Shown here: piece by piece, positions 24,817-38,011 of the stretch
Position numbering within the stretch: the first letter of the stretch is position 1
Layout: every line of letters starts with the position of its first letter
From: Hoplostethus atlanticus
Lineage: Eukaryota; Chordata; Actinopteri; Trachichthyiformes; Trachichthyidae
Direction: 5' to 3'
Assembly: GCA_034670405.1 (NCBI GenBank)
Contig: JAXDDX010000056.1
Location: forward strand, 2,294,001-2,358,000
DNA length: 64,000 nucleotides
Notes under the pieces: model-generated
Told to the model about the DNA's origin: nothing
The model's input: only the letters and a program-made list of their open reading frames with translations
Database searches by the model: none
Program-made: the position numbers and the translations under genes

Positions 24817-25374
24817 TCATTTCTTCCCCATGATGAAGCTAGGCACCTCAGCATCATCATCAGCTTCTCTTTCGCGGTCCTCATCTTCGCTGCTGGACGA
24901 GCTCTTGTCGGAGTCTTCTTTTTTGCTGGAGTCTTGCTTCGCTTTCTTCGCCATTAGCTTTTTCTGTTTTAGTTTCTCCCTCTTCTTTCTGCGCTTTGCC
25001 GTTCTCTCATCCGCCGCCAGGTTGTTACCTTCGACTTTGTCCAGATAGTCCTGGTCCTTATTTTGCTTCGCTGCCATCGTGTCCAAGAAGTCCTGTCTCT
25101 GGTACTCTCTGCGCCGAAGGTGCCTGTATACATGGAACTCCCCGCTGCCAGCGCCGGCACTGGAGCCCATAACATCCCGAACAAACTCCGGGGGAGCCCG
25201 CGGATTCCACTCTTTCGGTCGGTCCGGGATGGGAGCGGGTTTATCTGGGTTACGCATTAACCTCTCCAACTTTAAACGTTGCTCCTCTGCCGGAGTTTTG
25301 GCGATTACCAAAGGCTGAGCCTCCTTTCCTCCAGGTTTCCCTGGTTTCCCATTTTTCTCAGTGTGCGCTGCCAT
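24817..25374 (-). CDS. prkrip1: PRKR-interacting protein 1, intronless
   Basis: Complete 185-codon frame in a single exon, starting at a clear ATG (25374). The protein has the expected order: a short disordered start, a conserved core with '[20 protein letters not shown]', '[20 protein letters not shown]' and '[19 protein letters not shown]', then a long basic helix '[20 protein letters not shown]' and a Ser/Asp/Glu-rich tail ending 'FIMGKK'. Human PRKRIP1 has a similar length (about 184 residues), binds double-stranded RNA and the PKR kinase, and is seen in spliceosome structures. It is nuclear. Its start lies 434 bases from the divergent glrx5 start. Mammalian PRKRIP1 is multi-exon and not between CLMN and GLRX5, so this copy may be a functional retrogene, though the frame shows no decay. 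Confidence 0.93.
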   Translation of the reverse strand: MAAHTEKNGKPGKPGGKEAQPLVIAKTPAEEQRLKLERLMRNPDKPAPIPDRPKEWNPRAPPEFVRDVMGSSAGAGSGEFHVYRHLRRREYQRQDFLDTMAAKQNKDQDYLDKVEGNNLAADERTAKRRKKREKLKQKKLMAKKAKQDSSKKEDSDKSSSSSEDEDREREADDDAEVPSFIMGKK

Positions 25375-25807
25375 CTTTCAAAGCGTATTATTCTTCTTCC
25401 TCCTCGTGCAAGTCACACCGGAAGTTTTTAGTAGTTCTCTGACCCGGAAATGATTATCTTACTTATATGTATTTGTTGTTCCAAAACAAAGTGTGATTGA
25501 ATGATCAAGTGTGTAACATAATGGCATGGGTAGTACTTATTTAGTTCAATAAAACTTCGTTAAACCGTCTCTTTTGAATTGTATTTCTTGTGTAACCGAC
25601 ATGATTGACATCTTCCTTCACCAATGGAAATTAAGTGTGACTTCCTGTTGGACGAAGCTGGTTCCTCCTCTCTTGCTAGTCATCCGAAATGTATGTTATG
25701 CTCGTGAGTGTGGAGTGTGGTAACTAACTCTCAAACTTGCGTTGAAGTATATCTGTCTACACGACATTTCTTTGCTTCTTCTATTAAGACATAACCCACC
25801 GAAGACC
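25375..25807. promoter_or_regulatory. Shared 433-bp head-to-head promoter region (prkrip1 / glrx5)
   Basis: The two start codons are divergent and only 433 bases apart, so both 5' UTRs and promoters must lie here. I see no clear TATA box near either start; both are housekeeping-type genes. Coordinated use is inferred from spacing. Confidence 0.6.
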
Positions 25808-27425
25808 ATGAACAATTTAATTAGGTCAACAGCAAAGTGTCTGCGGGCTGGTGTGGCGGTTTATCTGCCTAGGCAAGCCGACGGGCAAGTGTCGTTGGCC
25901 TCTGCCCGGCTCCTGTGCGCCGCGGCCGACGTAAATAAAGACCTTGGTGAGATGGTGAAGAAGGACAAGGTGGTCGTGTTCATGAAGGGGACGCCGGCAC
26001 AGCCTATGTGTGGCTTCAGCAATGCGGTGGTTCAAATCCTCAGGATGCATGGAGTGGACGACTATGCTGCGTACAACGTGTTGGACGACCAGGATCTCAG
26101 ACAAGGTCAGTCAGTGAGAAAGCATGTTGGGAATCATGACAGCAACAAGCACCTCTCAGTTTAATTTCAGCCCAGAAGTCAATCTGGCTGTCTTTGGTTG
26201 AATCTCTCCATAATGGACCAGTAGGCTTGTGATAAAATACATGACCCTTAATTGCTTTAGCTAATGTTCAGGCCTTCACTGCCTCTTGTCAACACGTCAA
26301 ATGTGCCATTTGGGTAAATCAACGGTCAACGGTTTTTGTCAACAAAAGGCCATAGCTAGCTAGTTTTTGAGCTTTTCAAATGTACTGTAGCAGATAATGT
26401 TTTTATCAGTACTCTACAGCAGGACCAAAGGGTGTGGTGCTTCAAGTCAAACCTTAGACGATTAATATTGACATGAAAGGCTTTTTTAAAGCTGTTCTAG
26501 TCAAACGTCTTGTATTTTGCCATGACAGGGACCTTTTCTATTATGTATTTTGTCAGTAAGTATGTGTGAGTTCAAGGAAATAAGGACCTGTTTTTTCCAG
26601 TTACATCACAATTGCACGTGAGCAGGATTATGTCAATTGAAGCTTATCTTGTAACAGCAGTGCAATACTAAGTCGTCACACTCAAGTTGAATGGAACTGT
26701 CTAGAAAGTTGTACCCAAAGTCTATTTGTTGTCATATTATTTTATTTTATTTCTTGATTACATGCAATCAGTGACATAAGTCTTAGAAACAGAGAATGAG
26801 ATGAGTCTGACAGAGTGCTTCCCCCAAATCCAGGAACACTATACAATGCACAATTGATCATCAGTGGAAAGTCCAGTGGGTGATATTCTCACAATATACC
26901 ATTGTAGTGCTTCATACCACATCATAAGGAAGCTAGACATGTGTGTTTCAGACTTCAGCTCTAACTTACCAAAGATACTGGCCCCCTTATTTCACTGGAT
27001 CTGTGCTGTGACAGTGTTCCCATGGGCCTTGAAAATCCTCTAAGCAGTCATTGCTGTGGGGTTTGCACTGAACTTTCCAAAGATCACTTGGCAGTCAAAC
27101 TTTGTGTCCATTACTGTGACATCTTTTCTTTGGATTTTCTGTTGATGAAGTTTGAGTTTCTGTAGACAGCTTTGTCTGTTAAGCTGCGATGGCTGTCGCT
27201 GCTTATGCTAACTATCTATCTATTTATTCCAAACAAACTGCTGTTGCTGCAGGAGTCAAGGACTTCTCCAACTGGCCCACGATCCCTCAAGTGTACTTCA
27301 ACGGTGAATTTGTGGGAGGTTGTGACATCCTGCTCCAGATGCACCAGAATGGAGACCTGATTGAGGAACTGAAGAAGCTGGGCGTCCGCTCTAATATGCA
27401 GGATGCCAAGAAAGAGTCCAAGTAG
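25808..27425 (+). CDS. glrx5: Glutaredoxin 5, mitochondrial monothiol type
   Basis: Two coding exons, 25808-26105 and 27253-27425, join at phase 1 to 156 codons plus stop, close to the human 157. The N-terminus '[20 protein letters not shown]' is basic with no early acidic residue, as in a mitochondrial targeting peptide. The monothiol motif CGFS sits in '[20 protein letters not shown]'; its Cys holds a [2Fe-2S] cluster with glutathione. Further family landmarks are '[20 protein letters not shown]' and '[20 protein letters not shown]'. The protein carries Fe-S clusters from the ISCU scaffold to acceptors and is needed for haem synthesis in zebrafish and mammals. The start is the first in-frame ATG. 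Gene order with clmn agrees with the vertebrate pattern. Confidence 0.96.
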
Positions 27426-30141
27426 GGGAAGGGGATTAACGTCAGGCAGCTGACAACCACTGACAAAATTGACTCACCATTCTGACTTGCAAGGCACAGT
27501 AAGAGTGCAGATCTGAGTGGAATTGATGGGTATAAGCAGTTTTGGCATTTGTGCTTCACACCATTACTGTACACATATTAACAGCTGGTAGAGAGATGGA
27601 GCTCTTACTGCACTGCTTACACTTAATCCAGTCCTATCAGATTTGCAATAATTAAGTGCCTGGAAGATGAGGACTTGAGATTTGTGGCATAATTAGTATT
27701 GGCTAGGTATCTCTTCCACAAGACAGTCCCTATAACAAGGTATGCACTAGCACCTAGAAAAAAGAGGAGTGGACAGTGTCATCACAGGGATCCAGAATTG
27801 GCAGTATGCCACATGCACGGTGGTATGCTTTAACCAAACCCCATTTCTGGCCCCCTCTGATCAGTGGCCGATTTGTTTAAATTTAAATACATGGAGGATG
27901 GTGGGAATGTGAAGTGCCTTTTACCTATAACACTTTAAAGTTAGAAAATCAGCTAATAAGCTGAAATATTTAATAAAGGGAAGGCATTTTGTAATTTGTG
28001 TACACAAAGGCCGTGGCATCCCCTCTCATCCTGCTTTCAAAAAGTCCCCCTACCTCTGACAATACTGTCCACTTTTTTTTTTTTCTAAGCCACAATCTGT
28101 TCAAGACCAAATCACCCTCAGGTGACACCAGGAAGTGATGTCGTTACACCAGAGTCCATCCAAATGCACTGCCTGTATCTCTTATTAGTAGGAAAAACGA
28201 AGAGGACAATACTGTCACGGCCAGTAAGAATTGAGGGTGCAAAGCATACGCAGTGCAAATAGGACACCTGGTCATCACACTTAAGCTAGAAAGTGTCCAT
28301 AAATCAATAATAATGATGATATGGGTACCTTTTAACACAGAGGTTTAAGTTTGATGTGTCTGTCCCAGTCTGTAGGATTTGTGAATTTGTTAAGGAAGGG
28401 AAGAGAGCTTGTTTTTGCCCATGTAGTAGTGATCCATAACCACTGCCTCAGACTATACCTCATTGTCTTACAGGTGCACTATCAATGTGGCTTTGAGGGG
28501 GTACCATTATCAGCTAATGTATGGTGTTATGTATCTAGCTGGTCATGGGGTGAATGTCTGAGAGTTGCATGCAGGCACGGTATCACATATTTGCACTGCG
28601 TGGATGTTTTACTCCCAATTCTGACTGGTTGTTACAATATTTTCTATTTGTTCTTCCTCCTAGTATTCATGGTCTTGTCTACTGTTGAAGAAATTCACTT
28701 ACAAAATGCTCAAACGCAACAATACCTTCCTCCTACCTTCTCTCCCGACCATGACTGATTTACAGTATATTTGCTGTTTAATTTCAGCTTTGATGTGTAT
28801 GTCCAGGTCTGTGGTATTTGTAGTGAAGGGAGGTCATTTTTTTGGTTGAGTTTTTTTGACTGAGCCTAAGACTGTGACACTGATCATAGTAGTTTGTTCT
28901 GCTGCATACAGTTGTATTATCTAAGCAATGCTCATGTAGTACACTGTAAGATATTGTATAATGAAAGCATTACATTACATTTATTTTAGCTGCATGTAAA
29001 CTGTTTGTCAACTAAATATTTTCTGACAAATAACCAGTGTCCTGGGTTTTTGTTATATGAAATCTAACTCAAGGTAAAATATTTTGTGTGTGTGATGTGT
29101 AACCTAATCAAAAAGGCAATGAAATGATAATTTCAAATTGAAAAAGCGTCAAAATGGCGCAGGCAATCACCAATATTTAGATGTAAATAACACGTAGTAT
29201 GGTTGCTGTGCTCTAATTCAGAATAGCATCTATTCTCAAAGCTGGTTTGCCAGCACACTGAAGTTAGTTTTCATCCCTAACTGTTGGGAACTTTAATCTC
29301 CTCCTTCATCTGTTCGTATTGAATGGTAGCCAAGCTAGCACCTTTGGCATACTTGTATTTAGTGTCATTTTCTACTGCATAAGATCTAATGTAAGTATCC
29401 AGCTCAGGTGAGGACCAGCATTTTTGAAAATTGTATATGGAGACTGGATCATCTGTGGAGCGTTCAGGAATAGAACTAGAAATGTAGTTGATGGTTTGTA
29501 ATGCATATAGGCCTGTTTAGTAGGTAATGTAAAGGTACTTGAGTAGGTGGCTGCACCGTGAGCCCTTTTAGATAAGTGAGGTGGTCTGTTGTATCTGTGG
29601 GGTCTTTGGAACATTTCATTTAGATGGGGTTGGGATCAGTAGCCTATTACAATGTATTTTAGCTGAGAACACTTAGTCTTAACATTACATGTGATAACTT
29701 CTAATATCTTAAGTTAGAATTAAAACCACAAATGCAGGTTTGACAAATTATGTCTAGGTAAATCCGTATTACAGGAAATGCAAGTTTCTTTGAAACTTTC
29801 CCTGTTGAGTTTAAGGGACCTCTCTTTTACTTATTTGTAAAACCAAACAGCTCAGTGATTGGTCTTTCTGTGTATGGTGTATACATTCACTCAGATGTTC
29901 TTAAACATTTTCTCAAGTGTGTTTTAATACAAAATACTATTTTACAAAATATAATCAGGCTTTACAGTAACACTACTGTAAATTTGACACTTACAAAATA
30001 TGATGGAGGTGAGGGCACTATGTGCTACAGCAGACAAATGCACATTTCACTTGAAACATTTTGAGTTTGACTCCAGTCCACAACTCTATCCACTTACGAA
30101 GTCCAATAAAGCAGAAATACCATTAAAAATAATAATGAAAG
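27426..30141. other. 3' region between convergent glrx5 and ints9
   Basis: This contains both 3' UTRs and spacer. An AATAAA at 27972-27977 (plus) is a candidate glrx5 end, about 550 bases after its stop. The open frames at 28351-28758 and 29855-30311 show no family features; the end of the latter is antisense to the last ints9 exon. I could not place the ints9 poly(A) signal. Confidence 0.5.
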
Positions 30142-33100
30142 TCAGAGTTTTTGCAGGAAACGCAACACCAGGTCTCGTAGGGTGGTGCGCAGAGGCTCAT
30201 TGTTGTCACAGACGATGTGTGTCCCGTCTTCTTCCAGCTGGATCAGTGTGTCCTCTGCCTGCAGGTGCAGGATGTGTCCGTCTGCCGTCTCCTCCACCTT
30301 CACCTCTGTGATACCATGCTGCAGCAGGGAAGGAGATACATGCACAATCAACTTTCCATGTGTTTGTGTGTACTGCGTGTTCTTGACCATCATTGAAGAC
30401 GGTTGCATTTTTAAGTATCCAGGGAGAGAAATTACTCTCACTTAAATTATAGGCCAAATGCTAGTAAACTTTAGCTAAAATGTATAATAATTTGATACTG
30501 TATTGATCCCATAGGGAAATTCTCTTTTCTCTCCCCCCCCCAGTAAAAAAAAAAAAAAAAAAGATGTTTACATGCCACAGTAACCTGTTCAATATCGGCG
30601 ACAGCCAGGCATCATAACTGGGTTTCCCATAATCAGATCACAAGCTTAACCGTTATTCTAACAAAGTTATGATGTTGACATGCTTCAACCCATAACAGAG
30701 TAACTGGGTTAAGAACGTAATTCTCCATGTGTGTAAATGTAGCCACTGACAACACCGGACCTCTGACCTTGTGCAATGTGGCCAGGAAAGCTTCCAGGGG
30801 TACAGCGCCACTAAGCAGGGGTTTGGGGGCCAGCACCTCCGGGGGCTCCTCAATCACACGCTTCCTCTTCTTACTGGGGGGAACTGGAGGGGGTTTAGGC
30901 ACCGACTGGCAACACGAGAGAAAACTCAGTTAATTTTGTACAGATAAAATAATTGAAATCAATCTTTTTTCCTGTTGGTGACTTCTCTTGTGTTTGTTAT
31001 ATGTGAATGCCTCCATTCACACAGTCATATAAATACATAGTCATACAAATTTATAAGACACAAACCTGTAGCATGTGCTTGTTGTCCTTGGACTGCAGCA
31101 CGGCCGACACCGTTGCCACAGAGGTGCCAGGTTTGATCTCGGAGGGCACCAGGGAGTTGGCCAGCTATGAATAGGAGAATAAAATAGTTTTTAGACAGAA
31201 ATTCTCCATCTGTTACTGAGTTTGTGTTATGTACAGCACTTCCATCTTTATTTAAGAAAGCATTATGAGCGCCAAGGTGCACCATATGCCATTGTCTCCC
31301 CTTATTAAGCCTTTTTAATGAGACATGTTGATTAAGAAAATGTTCTTACTCATCGGAATTACATTGTACTGGTTACAGCTCTGATGCGTCTTACCTCAGG
31401 CAGTAGGTGGATGCGTTCATAGCGCCGTCTGAAGGGCAGGCTGAGGACAGAGCAGCGGCGGTAGGGCATTGGAGGAGGCTGCAGCTCCAGCATCAGATCG
31501 GAGCGGTGGGATTGGGACAGCGGAGGCTGGGTGTACTGCTCTGGACACACCACATGGAGGGGCTGCAGCAGGGAAAGCCAGGGGACAATGATCAACTCCT
31601 GAAGGTTATACTAAAATGTCCATTTAAGGTGGACTAACTCAAGTAGCTTTTACAGAGATTTGTTAAAATAGTCCTAGATTGAACCTGTTCTGACTGGAAA
31701 ATGGGACTGCATAGACGATGGTGAGAGATGCACCAGGACTAAAGGAGGCTTTAAATGAAATTAATCCAAGGAGGTTAAATTTATCATTAACATTGTTGGT
31801 CAATGGTATTGTAAGTGCTGTAATACCTACCATGCACTGCTTAGAAAAGGCCAAAGAGTAAAGATAGTCCAGGATTTACTTAATCTGAGCCAGAAGAAAC
31901 TTAAATATAATATTGTCTGTAATTGGTTGGTCTTATCTAACTCCACTGAATCAACACAAAACACAAACAGGTCTAAGCCCACTTCAGGGTTTTGAGAAAA
32001 CTCTACACTTATCTCCTATTATCCAGCCATGTTCATGAAAGCCAATAATGTGTTCTTAGTTAAGACCTACTCCTGGTTTAATCAAAGCTGTGTCCATGAA
32101 ACCACCCCATAATGTCAATTGTTCAATAAGATTGGTAGAGGAATGAGTGGACATTAAAAAAATAAACATCACAAGTTATTAGGATCATATTAAGGGATTT
32201 TGTGCACACTTAGATATATATATGTACATACATGATAAGCTTGTTTTGTTCCTTTTGTCTTAAAGCACTTTTTTATTTTTGTTGTTCGTTATTCATGTTC
32301 AAACAGTACATTTATTTTTGTGAACAGGGAAGTGTAAACTGGCTACTGAGTGTTAAATGTAAGTGTGGACACCATACCTGGACCTCCTTGAGCAGCTTGG
32401 ATACCTGGTGGAAGTTGAGCCGTGTGTCTATGGGACAGTAGACACACTTCATAGCAAGCGGCTGGTAGGGAGCCAGAGCATCCAGGTAGGAGAAGTCTGG
32501 CTCTGGGGGGCGAGAGGTCATCAAGTCATAACAGAGGCTTTTATAAACACAGTGCAGTAGGAGAAGAGGACCTGCTGTAATGTAATAACCTTTTACTATT
32601 GTGTGACTCTTACCATGCCTTTCTAGTTCTTGCTTTGTTTTTATTGCTTTTGCTGTTACTTTGTGTGCTTTTTATACTTTGTAAAGAGCTTTGTAACTGT
32701 TTTCATCACAAAAACTGTGTACTCATCAAAGAGTAGACCACAAACATTTACACTGGTAGCTGATCACAAACAGCAAGTAGTCAGGAAACAATTCAATGAG
32801 GGTCAATTTCAATTGGCCACATGAGGCCAAATAAAGGGATGATTATAAAAGTTCACCAGCCCACTGAAGCTTGTGGACTGCAGACTGCAACATTCTATAT
32901 TAAAGCAATGCCATGTGTTGTTTTTTCAGTGTCGTGTGGATGAAATAGAAAATACATCCATGCATAGTGTGAGACATGGGGGCGATTAGAAAACAATTCT
33001 ACTGTGCTTTACTGCTCACCAGTAAAAATGATGGTGTTGAGGCTGGACTTGCCCCACAGCTCCATGAAGTGAACCACGTCCCCGAAGCGCAGAGAGGGGT

Positions 33101-36100
33101 GGCCAGTGAACACCACACACGGCTGGCGGAACTCACTGCTGAAATCTCCGTGAATACTGGGGTAGTGCTTCAGCTTGTTGGTTTGGATCAGCTGGTGAGA
33201 GACAGGGAAGTGTAAGAAACAAGCAGACATCAAGGTGTCCTTTATATTCAGTCTTCAGCAGTGGGCCACCGGAGCTAGAAATATGCCACCACTGCTCAAG
33301 GAAATGCTGAAATGAAAGTGACTATTATGTAGCTGGAGAGAAACAAGGACAGGGCCGATGGTTAGAATAGATAGAACAGACAATGGACAGAAATTATATA
33401 AGTGGTTGTTGGTTTCGCATTTTTGTGATTTCTCTGATACGGATACCCTATTTTGGCATAGTATCTGAATGATACCAACAGTGTCAATATTGTGCTGTGT
33501 TCCAGAGGTCTGAAGTTCAATTCCCAGCTGGTAGGTTGTAATTACAAACTGGTCAAACTCGGAAAAACTAAGGAAGAAACATGGACGCCCACCAAAAGCT
33601 AATGTTATGTCAATGATATTTGGCAATGTTAGCTGGCTAGTTACCATAAAATGTTAGCAACTATTAGTGCAGCTTTACATTTCAAATATATATGTTGAAC
33701 CATATATTTATGTTTCTGACTTTTCTAGACATCTGGTGCATCAGTGCATCCCTAGTAAGTGACGGCAAAAGGACTTACCTCTGCGTGGGGGAATGGAGGT
33801 TCTGGAAGGTAGACCTTTGACTGCTTGTTGTGGCAAAGCCTGGTGGAATGATTACAAAAAAAGCAATCACCTCTATTTGACAATTTTACGCAGTTTGAAG
33901 ACAGAAAATAGGATGTGAAGCACTGTGAAATAGGTAGCTTTCTCAAATGAAGGTACTCTCCCACTACACCATGCAACAGCCATATAAATATGAATATGTG
34001 TTTTGCCCAGGAATAGCTAGAAAACAAAATAGTGATATATGTTGATGTTTGGTTTTCTCTTATTCCATCATATTTGTACAATTCCTTTTCTTTCATTGCT
34101 GCTTTATTATTACCAATTAATTAAGGAAATTCTGATTAACAGCTCCTTACCACTCAGCAAAGATCTGAGAGAACTCCAGGGAGCTGTTGGCGACAGGTGA
34201 GATGAAGTAGAAGGGCGTGGTCCCCAGGTTGGCGCTGTCAATGAACTGGTACAGACACTCCAGCAGGTCATATATCACCCCGGAGGAGTAGCATGGCACC
34301 AGCACATTGCCTCCCGCTCGAATAGTCATAGCTACAGGCGCAAACAAAGATAGCGGTTTGATACAAACATAAAACTCAAACTCAACTAGGACACCACAGA
34401 CAAATATAAATAAATAAAATAATAGATTAGAAAATGTTTTTGGTCATGATATGAATCGCAGTGAAATACAGCTGATTCTAATGGATAGATTGAAAGGTTT
34501 TGAGGAACAAAATTATTTTCCTGCAGAATGGGAATCTTATATCAATATTTTGACTATTTTCAACTACAGTGAATAAAATTGATATACAAGATTAATGGTG
34601 AAGCCCTACATACATCCTGCCTAGACTGCTAGTAGTATAAAGCACTGTGACTAGGCACTAGAGTTGGGATCAGTTCACTTTAAATTCAAAAGTGCAAATT
34701 GAACTGAACTGCTTCCCAGTAACAACTGATAAAGCATTCAATCTTAACTCCACAGATTGGATCTAAGAACGTTTTATTATGGCAAGTCTCCAACACCTTA
34801 CCCAGGTTGCTGCAGAATTCCCCCAGCATGCCGTCTGGGTTGGCAGTGGGCATCTGGGTGAGACCTGTCAAAATCAAAACGTCACTGTTCTTCAAGGAGC
34901 TCTGGTCCATAGGCTAAGAAGCAGAGGGGAAGAGAATTTAATTAAATTAATTGAATTGCTGATGAATACATGAGGAGGGCTTGTTTAATCTTCCAAGAGT
35001 AGTAATGTGTCAATCTCTGAGCCTATTAAAGTGTCTGGCAAGATAAATTAAGCGCATTTACGTAGATCGTAGATCAAACGTTTGAAACCATTTACAACTC
35101 AATTTTCACCTTGGGCTGAATAAAACTTTATATACTGATGCATCACAGTTTTCACACTCCATATATCATTTCATCCAGTGTCTACCTGTGGATGCGTGGT
35201 GAGGAGGGACGAGCCAGACACATAGGCGACTTTCTCGTGATGGGATTGGATGATCCAGTTGGAGCTACCCAGTGAGTAGCCAGAGCTTAGTGGTGAGACC
35301 TGTACAGCTCCAAACAACTCCTGGAGAACAAGAAGGTGTCAAAATGAGAAAACAGCACAAAGGACCTTCCCAGAAGAAGCTGCTTATATATATATATATA
35401 TTCCAGACATCCTACAGACAAAAGTACAAGGAATGGAGTTCAAAATAACTAACAAACAGAGAATGGATACAAAGGTATAGACAATCTACATAAAGACATA
35501 ATACTTCCTGTATTTGGTCATGTAGGAAGGTCCTACATGACCAAAACACGCGTTTTTTCCAGTGTGCAAATAAAATAAATATTGAGAAAATTGTTGTGCT
35601 CTTGTTTGACGTTTGCAGATAGTTTGGGAGTTTTTCTTAGAAGACCAATACAGTTTATTAGTGGTGGTACAGACTCTTCTTTTAGATGTCAGAAAGACAA
35701 ATTTATACTAATTCCAAGTACTACATTTTACATTTATTTTTCCCTCATCCGCTTGTGTGAGACAGACATCACCTGCTTTGCCCCTTCCCCGATGCCCTAC
35801 CACCACAAATAAAAGTTCTGAGCTCAGGGACACACTGTCAGTGTGAACTACCTCTTGGTATCTGATTTCAGCACAGGAGAGATTGTCTGATATGATACTT
35901 GATTTTAGCCTGGCATCAGCAGTAGCCTCAGTATCAGTGTGTACCTATGCAGGGAGAAAAAAAAAAAAAAAAGGAGGTTCCTACCACTTTCTGTGAATAG
36001 CCCACAAGCTGCACTTTGCTGAGGGCAGAGTTGACCTCTTGTATACTGTAACATCGCTTCCACGTCCATACCTCCACTGCATCCTTCAGTGGGCCGGGAA

Positions 36101-38011
36101 GCATCCTAATATCATAAACACATACAAAACACACAGGTCTATTTAGAGACAATAGTCTAATTATAACTGCCATATAAGTTGTCAAATTGAATGAATACTT
36201 TAAACTTCAAGACTTCAAACATTTCCCAGAACCATCAGTTCTGTTGGTCTCAAAAGGGTATACCTACCTTTTCATTTCCTTGTTCTTCCAGCAGGTGGCA
36301 GACTGGGCTTTAGGTACTCGCTCCATAAAGTTGACCAGCTCTTCCATCAGCAGTCTGAGGAAAGAACAGCACAAACCAGCATTTCTTAACAATGGAACAC
36401 CAGCCTCTTTCTTTTGTGTCACCATATACAATGAGTAAGAGTTTATTTTGCTGAGCTCGGGTCTCAGAGTGAGACATTATTCTTCAAACTCAAGAACCAG
36501 CACAGAATTCATTAATTCAGTCGTTTGAGCTCCCAACTTATTTTTAAAACTCCTGGCACTGAAAAGGCTCATTTTATATGTTTAAAAAAATGTCTGTGAA
36601 TGGTTCACTCATCTTTAGTAGTTTTATTCTTTATTTAGACAGTGGGAAAGTAGTACAGGAGACCGAGTAGCAGACACACAGTAGTGAAAGCTCTGACAGG
36701 ATTCAGTCCTAGGCCAGCGGGGGAAAGACACTATCATGATGTTTTCATCCCCCGTCTCCCTACCTGCCTATCTGCAGCGTGGGCTCTGTGGCGTACACCG
36801 TCCCAGTAAAGCCAGTGTTCTCAGTGATGTAGGGCAGGGCCATCATGCAGTGATAGTTGGAGATCAGGATGACATCAATGGTTGACAGATCCAGCAGTTC
36901 TCTCTGTGGTAGATATGAATGGGACACACAGTTTATATAAATCAATGTATTATTATTTACTGCAGAGGGTTTATAGTAATAACAATAATAGTGTTCCTGC
37001 AGTGGGATGATTAATTGTGAAGCATTTAATTGATGGCTAAGAGAAATCTACTTTAGCTAAATATATATATCTGTTGTGTAGCTGGGTTTAGTACCTCAGG
37101 GAGACAGAATTCTGGTTGTGAGTCCACAAACACTCTTCCTGCACACTCCTTCAGCTCCTGGGAAAATGGGAATAAAGAAAATCATATTTAATATATACAG
37201 GTTAAGGGTGAAGTAAGTCCAGGAAATAGCCAGTTGCATAAATGTTCCACAAATCAATTAAGCCACCTTCTCCAGGGTGACTGTTCCATCCTTAGAGACC
37301 CAACCAGGTAGCTTGGAGAGTCTTGGACTGAAAAACAGGCAAAAACAAACTCTTTGGCATGCCACAGAGCAATGACATATCTAAAAATGTGTATGTTGTT
37401 ATGAGTATGTTAACAGTTTTAGGTATGCATGCTATTTAGGAGAAAATATGCAATATTAGCTTCCAGGTCCTGCCACTGACCCACCTGTGTACCAGAGGCA
37501 GGGGCAAGAAGTTGAGGACAGAGGTGGTGTCCAGTCCACAGTCCAGCATAATGGTGGTGGATTTGAATTTGAGGACATTGCAAGGCAATGTAGGGTGACC
37601 AGACAGACAGTACTGAAAGACATGGATCATGAGCCATCATGAGACACTGAAGACACAATACATGACTGACACACCAGGATCAGGGCAAAACCTAACAGGA
37701 CCTATGGTGCCGACAAGACATGCTGTTTTTCCGTCTGTCGAAGGGGATGTATACGGACGTACAGACACACACGAACAGCGCGGCCATCTGGTTACAGAAA
37801 CAGAGAGTCTGCCTCAATTTATTAACATCAAGCTATGTTTTCAAGCAGGTTTTCAAGCTATGTTTTCAAGCAAGTTTTGCACAGTGGCTTAGTAACAATG
37901 ACGGTCTAGCAGAGCCAGACTTATAAAAGCAGCTTACACGATTTGCTAATAAACTATAGTAGCCAGTTACTTAATAACTATGTTAACAACTTGTTTACTC
38001 ACCAGTTTCAT
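30142..38011 (-). CDS. ints9: Integrator complex subunit 9
   Basis: Nuclear pseudo-nuclease of the Integrator complex, partner of the INTS11 endonuclease in snRNA 3' processing and promoter-proximal termination. Seventeen coding exons: 38011-38003, 37612-37485, 37327-37267, 37157-37095, 36903-36764, 36354-36268, 36105-35985, 35320-35186, 34913-34802, 34331-34151, 33839-33779, 33191-33020, 32502-32378, 31562-31395, 31164-31066, 30905-30768 and 30318-30142. They sum to 1977 bases, 658 codons plus stop, the same length as human. The start is '[20 protein letters not shown]'. The metallo-beta-lactamase fold has '[19 protein letters not shown]' where active relatives carry HxHxDH, so zinc ligands are missing. 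The beta-CASP part includes '[17 protein letters not shown]' and '[20 protein letters not shown]'. A Lys-Arg-rich linker ('[12 protein letters not shown]') precedes the C-terminal INTS11-binding domain ending '[12 protein letters not shown]'. The first exon holds only three codons. Confidence 0.97.
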
